Source: SIG607 sp036307305 (GTDB lineage: Bacteria; Bacillota; Clostridia; Oscillospirales; Acutalibacteraceae). Taken from it: a stretch of 64,000 nt of DNA. The first letter of the stretch is position 1, and each line of letters opens with the position of its first letter. The stretch covers positions 1-64,000 of the forward strand of contig JAXJXV010000002.1 in NCBI GenBank assembly GCA_036307305.1. Reading direction: 5' to 3'. The position numbers and the translations under genes were made by a program. The notes under the pieces are model-generated. The model searched no databases, was not told the origin of the DNA, and saw nothing but the letters and a program-made list of their open reading frames with translations. Below, piece by piece: positions 59,632 through 64,000 of this stretch.

Positions 59632-60882
59632 TTATAGACCTAAGAATGGTGCGGGGTTTAATTTAACTCCGTCTTTCTCAATTTCAAAATGCAAGTGACT
59701 TCCGGTTGAACGACCTGTATTACCTACAAGAGCAATTACCTGTCCTCTTGAAACGGTTTCACCGACAGATGCAAGAAGCTTATCACAATGTGCGTAATAG
59801 GTTTTATATCCGTTATCGTGCTGAATGGTTATATAATAACCGTATCCGCTTTCATAGGCAGAAGCAATAACGGTACCAGACTGCGCAGCGTAAATAGGCG
59901 TTCCTGTTTTACTTGCTATATCCATTCCCTTGTGACCTCTGCCGTCACCGTAATAGGATGTTATGGTCTGTCCCTCTACCCTTTTGAGCGGCCATATACA
60001 GTTAAGCTGTGAAATATAAGCGCTGCTTACAGAGGTATCTCTTTTTGTACCTACAACGATAACCTCCTGTACGGGCTGCTTTATTATGTTTTCGCTTAAA
60101 AGCTCTGTGCTGACAACCTCGCCGTTAAGCATCTCAATTGTCTTAACGGTTTGCTTTATACCGTTGACACCCGTAACAGCCTTTTGTATATCACCAAGTA
60201 CACGGCTGTCACTCTTTCTTGTAACGCTTGTAAAGGGAATTTCCTCTTCCTTAGAAATGGTCTGAACGGATTTAACGTCAAGAGCAGAAAGCTTTTCCAT
60301 TACATAATCAATACTTGTAAAACAAGCTTCGGGATAATAACCCTCGATACATTCTATGTTATTTACAAAGGTAGAGGTTATATTTTCACCCTCAACGTAG
60401 AAAGCAAGATATTTTTCAATACAGGAAGCAAGACCGCATTCCTTAGAAATATAGGTGTATACTTCTCCATCTATTTTAAGAGCAGTACCCTGTGACAGAG
60501 AATCGGTTTTTTCTATAATGAGTCTGGCTACATCTGTCAAATTAGAAATGTTTTTTTCGGTTGTAACTGTAAGACGGAAACGAGGAGTATAAATATAATC
60601 CTCAAGCTGACCTACGGCAAAAAGATTCTGAGCCATTTCAACAGCCTTGTCATAATCGCCCTTTTCCTTTACCTGAGCGATGACGGTTCCGTTATATTCA
60701 AGCTCATAGGCAACAGTAATGCCTGAAAATAAAACGGTAGCAAGAACGGCAAAGACAAGACAAACAGATATAAGAGCTATTCTGGAATGACGTAAAACCT
60801 GCGCAGATTTACTTATTACAGGTAAAAACTTCTCTTTTAATGATACAAAGAAAGCTTTAATCTGTTCAAACTTCAGCTTCAC
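59632..60882 (-). CDS. Membrane-anchored M23 peptidase with G5 domain (cell-wall endopeptidase)
   Basis: 416 residues from a GTG start at 60882, chosen because AAGGAGAGG lies five bases upstream. One transmembrane segment (about 35-58) anchors the protein outside the cell. A G5-type domain (about 210-280; VQTISKEEEIPFTSV, VVSTELLSENIIKQPV) is followed by the LytM-like M23 domain with zinc ligands in GRGHKGMDIAS and HLHFEIEKDG. It cleaves peptidoglycan cross-links, and may in Clostridia take part in growth or sporulation. Its promoter carries a WalR-type box. Confidence 0.93.
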   Translation of the reverse strand: MKLKFEQIKAFFVSLKEKFLPVISKSAQVLRHSRIALISVCLVFAVLATVLFSGITVAYELEYNGTVIAQVKEKGDYDKAVEMAQNLFAVGQLEDYIYTPRFRLTVTTEKNISNLTDVARLIIEKTDSLSQGTALKIDGEVYTYISKECGLASCIEKYLAFYVEGENITSTFVNNIECIEGYYPEACFTSIDYVMEKLSALDVKSVQTISKEEEIPFTSVTRKSDSRVLGDIQKAVTGVNGIKQTVKTIEMLNGEVVSTELLSENIIKQPVQEVIVVGTKRDTSVSSAYISQLNCIWPLKRVEGQTITSYYGDGRGHKGMDIASKTGTPIYAAQSGTVIASAYESGYGYYITIQHDNGYKTYYAHCDKLLASVGETVSRGQVIALVGNTGRSTGSHLHFEIEKDGVKLNPAPFLGL

Positions 60883-60912
60883 TGTTACCTCTCCTTTCAC
60901 GAAAAATAAAAA

Positions 60913-60963
60913 GTTACAAAATTGTTACAATTATTATTATAGCAAAAAGTTACAAAATTGCAA
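60913..60963 (-). promoter_or_regulatory. Promoter with WalR-type box upstream of the M23 peptidase gene
   Basis: Leftward TTGCAA (60958-60963), 16 bases, TATAAT (60936-60941). Just downstream of the -10 lie TGTAAC (60924-60929), five bases, TGTAAC (60913-60918): an exact match to the WalR (YycF) consensus TGTWAH-N5-TGTWAH. A third TGTAAC (60949-60954) sits in the promoter spacer. Confidence 0.7.
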
Positions 60964-61033
60964 CCTTTTTTTGCAGTTTTTTGATTTTTGGCAAAAATTA
61001 CATAAATTGTTGCTATGAGCATACCGTTTTTAC

Positions 61034-61079
61034 ATAAAAAAGCATAAATGAGAGTCATCCGAAGATAACTCTCATTTAT
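61034..61079 (-). terminator. Terminator of polC
   Basis: Stem ATAAATGAGAGT/ACTCTCATTTAT followed on the leftward strand by a run of six T, right after the polC stop. Confidence 0.8.
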
Positions 61080-64000
61080 TTAAAACATTGACATCTGATT
61101 TGTATCGGGCAAATCTCCGAATACACCCAAATCCGCAAGAGACTGCACCACAGCCTTTGACACTCCCGAAACAGCCTGAAAATCCTCAACAGATAAGAAA
61201 TCGCCCTGTTGCGCCGCATTATATACGTCAAAAGCCGCTTTATCGCCCATTCCTGAAACAGAACCGAAGGGTAATCTCATTCCCTCTTTTTCGGGAACGA
61301 ATTTAACAGCGTGAGACTTTTTAAGGTCAATAGGAAGAATCTTCAGTCCTCTGTGAAGCATCTCGTTAAAGATGTACATATTATCAAGAACGTCAAGTTC
61401 TTTCTTACTTGCTTCCTTTCCCTTAGCCTTTGTTTCCCGTATATAGCGTTTTACCGCCTCGTGTCCCTGCATAAGAATAGGAGCATCTACGTCTCCCGGT
61501 CTTGCCGTAAAGTACGCGCAGTAAAACTCAAGCGGCTTATGTACCTTATACCAACACAGCCTTAGCGCCGATATAACGTATGCCGCAGCGTGAGCCTTTG
61601 GGAACATATATTTAATCTTCTTACAGGAGCCGATATACCACTCAGGCACGTTCACCTTTCGCATATCCTCCTCCATCTGTTCCCAATCCTCTTTGCTAAC
61701 CTTTCCTTTAGCTACAAGACCCTTACGAACGGTTTCGGTTATTTTGAAGGCTCTGCCCTCATCCATACCCTGATTTATAAGGTAAACCATTATATTATCA
61801 CGGGTACCTATAACGTTTGAAATGGTGCATATTCCCTGGTCAATAAGGTCTTTTGCGTTACCAAGCCAAACGTCAGTACCGTGAGAAAGTCCTGAAATCT
61901 GAAGTAAATCGGCAAAGTTTTTAGGCTTACAGTCCATAAGCATTCCGCGAACAAAAGCGGTACCAAACTCGGGGATACAGAACGTACCCGTATCTGATTC
62001 AATTTGCTGTGGAGTAACACCGAGCGCTTCGGTTGTAGTAAACAGGCTGTAAACAGCAGGGTCAGACATTGAAATATCGTTTACACTGATACCCGTATAT
62101 TCCTCCAAATATTTATAGGTGGTAGGAACAACGTGACCCAGCTCGTCAAGCTTTAATATATTATCGTGAATTGAATGGAAATCAAAATGAGTTGTAAGAA
62201 TATCTGATTTTGGGTCATCGGCAGGATGCTGAATAGGACAGAAATCATATATGGTCATATCCGCGGGAACAACTATCATACCTGCGGGATGCTGACCTGA
62301 GGTAGCTTTGATTTTAGAGTTTTCCACAATCTTAGCAAGTCGTTCCATTTCAGCCTGACTAAGCACAATACCCTTCTTCTCACAATAAGCCTTAACGTAA
62401 CCGAAAGCAGTTTTTTCGGCTATTGTAGTTATAGTACCTGCCTTGAAAACGTTTTCTTTTCCAAAAAGGGTTTCGGTATATTTCTGAACGTCGTTCTGAA
62501 ATTCATCAGAGAAGTTAAGGTCAATATCAGGCACCTTATCTCCCTTAAATCCAAGGAATGTTTCAAAGGGTATATCGTGGCCGTCGCGGTTTAAAGGAGT
62601 ATCGCAGTGGGGACAGTTTTTCTCAGGCAGGTCAAAGCCTGAGCCTACCACGTCACTTCTGAAAAACTCATTCCACTGACAGTTAGGGCAGTAATAATGA
62701 GGAGGTAAGGGATTAACCTCGGAAATACCCGCCATTGTAGCGGCAAAGGATGAGCCTACAGAGCCACGTGAGCCAACAAGATAACCGTTATCCTCACTGT
62801 ATTTAACAAGCTTCTGAGCCGAAATATACATTATAGAGAAGCCGTTGTTGATTATACTGTTAAGTTCTTTATCAAGACGCTTCTTAACTATATCGGTAAT
62901 TTCACCCTTATAGCCGTACATTTTCATTGCTCTGTCCCAACAAAGATTTCTTAACAAATCGTCACTGCCCTCAATTACGGGAGGATAGTTTCCCGGCGGA
63001 ACAGGCACCACGTCGGCACTTACCATATCTGCAATCTTGTTGGGATTATCAATTACAAATTCTTTTGCTCTGTCACCGAAATAAGAGAAATCCTCCATCA
63101 TTTCGGTGGTAGTCTTTAAATAAAGAGGCGCCTGATTGTCAAAATCTTCATATCCCTGAGCCGCCATAAGCACCTTACGGAGAATTTCATCCTCCTTAGT
63201 TGCAAAATGAACGTCGCCCGTTGCTACAACAGGAAGAGAAAGCTTGTCTGCAATCTCAACTATTTTGCGGTTGAAATTTTTAAGCACCTCAATATCCTTT
63301 ACGTGCTTATAGGGATTAGGTGTAACTACACCTTTTTTGCTCACCTTATCAGGCTTTATGCTGTCACGAATCATAAATTCGTTGTTCCCTAAAGGCTGAA
63401 TTTCAAGATAGTCGTAAAACTTAGCGATTTCTATAAGTTCTTCATCACTTTTTCCGTTTAAAACGGCATCAAAAAGCTCACCTGCTTCACAGGCGCTACC
63501 AATAATAAGACCCTCTCTGTGCTTTTCGATTTCGCTTCTGCGGGTTACAGGACGCTTATGGAAATCCTCAACGTGAGCTTTAGATACGAGCTGATACAGA
63601 TTTTTAAGACCGACAAGGTCTTTAACGAGAATTATCTGATGGTAGCTTCTAAGCTTTGATATATCGGTTTCGCCCTTTGTATCATCGGCAAAGTAATCCT
63701 CAACGCCGTAAATAGCCTTGAATTCTCCGCCGTTTTTCCTGATTTTACCTACTGCCTCAGCTACCGCAGGATAGGACTGCACAACACCGTGGTCGGTAAT
63801 TGCAATAGCCTTATGTCCCCATTTATAAGCTCTGTCAATAAGAACGCCTGCAGGAGATACCGCGTCCTTTTGAGACATATTGGTATGACAGTGAAGCTCA
63901 ACTCTTTTTTCAGGGTAATCGTCTGTTTCCTCGGTCATTTTTGCAGTAGCCATAGCCTTAGGCTCTAATATATATTTACCCGAAAAAGCATCAAGACTGT
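61080..64000 (-). CDS. polC: DNA polymerase III alpha subunit, Gram-positive type (5' end outside window)
   Basis: The replicative polymerase PolC; 973 C-terminal residues are in the window, the frame staying open to the right edge. The N-terminal OB region is missing. Present are the PHP domain (RVELHCHTNMSQKDAV, AIAITDHGVVQSYP), the zinc module (YYCPNCQWNEFF ... KNCPHCDTP), the catalytic Asp pair in VPDIDLNFSDEF, the palm and fingers, and the end LPDTNQMSMF resembling a clamp-binding tail. The 3'-5' exonuclease normally inserted in the PHP domain is absent: YGVEDYFADDTKGETD runs directly into HQIILVKDLVGLKNLYQL. Confidence 0.95.
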   Translation of the reverse strand, partial: SLDAFSGKYILEPKAMATAKMTEETDDYPEKRVELHCHTNMSQKDAVSPAGVLIDRAYKWGHKAIAITDHGVVQSYPAVAEAVGKIRKNGGEFKAIYGVEDYFADDTKGETDISKLRSYHQIILVKDLVGLKNLYQLVSKAHVEDFHKRPVTRRSEIEKHREGLIIGSACEAGELFDAVLNGKSDEELIEIAKFYDYLEIQPLGNNEFMIRDSIKPDKVSKKGVVTPNPYKHVKDIEVLKNFNRKIVEIADKLSLPVVATGDVHFATKEDEILRKVLMAAQGYEDFDNQAPLYLKTTTEMMEDFSYFGDRAKEFVIDNPNKIADMVSADVVPVPPGNYPPVIEGSDDLLRNLCWDRAMKMYGYKGEITDIVKKRLDKELNSIINNGFSIMYISAQKLVKYSEDNGYLVGSRGSVGSSFAATMAGISEVNPLPPHYYCPNCQWNEFFRSDVVGSGFDLPEKNCPHCDTPLNRDGHDIPFETFLGFKGDKVPDIDLNFSDEFQNDVQKYTETLFGKENVFKAGTITTIAEKTAFGYVKAYCEKKGIVLSQAEMERLAKIVENSKIKATSGQHPAGMIVVPADMTIYDFCPIQHPADDPKSDILTTHFDFHSIHDNILKLDELGHVVPTTYKYLEEYTGISVNDISMSDPAVYSLFTTTEALGVTPQQIESDTGTFCIPEFGTAFVRGMLMDCKPKNFADLLQISGLSHGTDVWLGNAKDLIDQGICTISNVIGTRDNIMVYLINQGMDEGRAFKITETVRKGLVAKGKVSKEDWEQMEEDMRKVNVPEWYIGSCKKIKYMFPKAHAAAYVISALRLCWYKVHKPLEFYCAYFTARPGDVDAPILMQGHEAVKRYIRETKAKGKEASKKELDVLDNMYIFNEMLHRGLKILPIDLKKSHAVKFVPEKEGMRLPFGSVSGMGDKAAFDVYNAAQQGDFLSVEDFQAVSGVSKAVVQSLADLGVFGDLPDTNQMSMF

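Overview
The window looks like chromosome of a low-GC, spore-forming member of the Clostridia, most likely a gut Oscillospirales/Ruminococcaceae-type anaerobe. This rests on a PolC-type replicative polymerase, a Spo0A homologue, pyruvate formate-lyase with a ZTP riboswitch, a short HisG that needs HisZ, a methionine synthase whose activation domain is a separate gene, and AAGGAGG-type ribosome sites. The taxonomic placement is inference.

Layout. 1-8000: a truncated secreted protein, an exported trigger-factor-like lipoprotein, prfB, prmA, a calcium-type P-ATPase and uvrC. 8060-9950: a small cysteine-motif lipoprotein with a zinc/manganese-type ABC ATPase and permease. 9995-17866: a complete arginine operon (argG-H-C-J-B-D-F, leftward) with ArgR-like inverted repeats at its promoter. 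18173-25570: a complete histidine operon (hisZ-G-D-C-B-H-A-F-IE, leftward) whose promoter carries a palindrome between -35 and -10. 25706-27934: metY-metA. 28067-31194: ZTP riboswitch, pflB and pflA. 31208-31981: spo0A.

32200-51950 is accessory. It holds AraC-family regulators, manA, a clan-A glycosidase, a DUF4965-type protein, a GH28/enolase-superfamily/GH16/SDR operon, a sugar kinase with an SGNH hydrolase, a DUF5107-TPR protein behind an unusual LacI-type sensor, and mobile or decayed DNA (an IS3-like remnant, an oxidoreductase pseudogene, and an intact Y1 transposase with a REP-like palindrome). Together these suggest uptake and breakdown of plant or algal polysaccharide, but no transporter lies in the window.

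52046-52260 is an array of about nine short hairpins joined by a constant 10-base linker that reverses orientation half way; I consider it the most unusual structure here. It abuts a tRNA-Met/tRNA-Trp pair. 52667-55652 is an amino-sugar operon starting with an in-frame XRE-HTH/phosphoglucosamine-mutase fusion, then a GlmU-acetyltransferase-like beta-helix protein and nagB. 55688-59544: metF, the MetH activation protein and metH. 59632-60882: a membrane-anchored G5/M23 endopeptidase with a perfect WalR-type box. 61080-64000: polC, open at the right edge, whose PHP domain lacks the usual exonuclease insertion.
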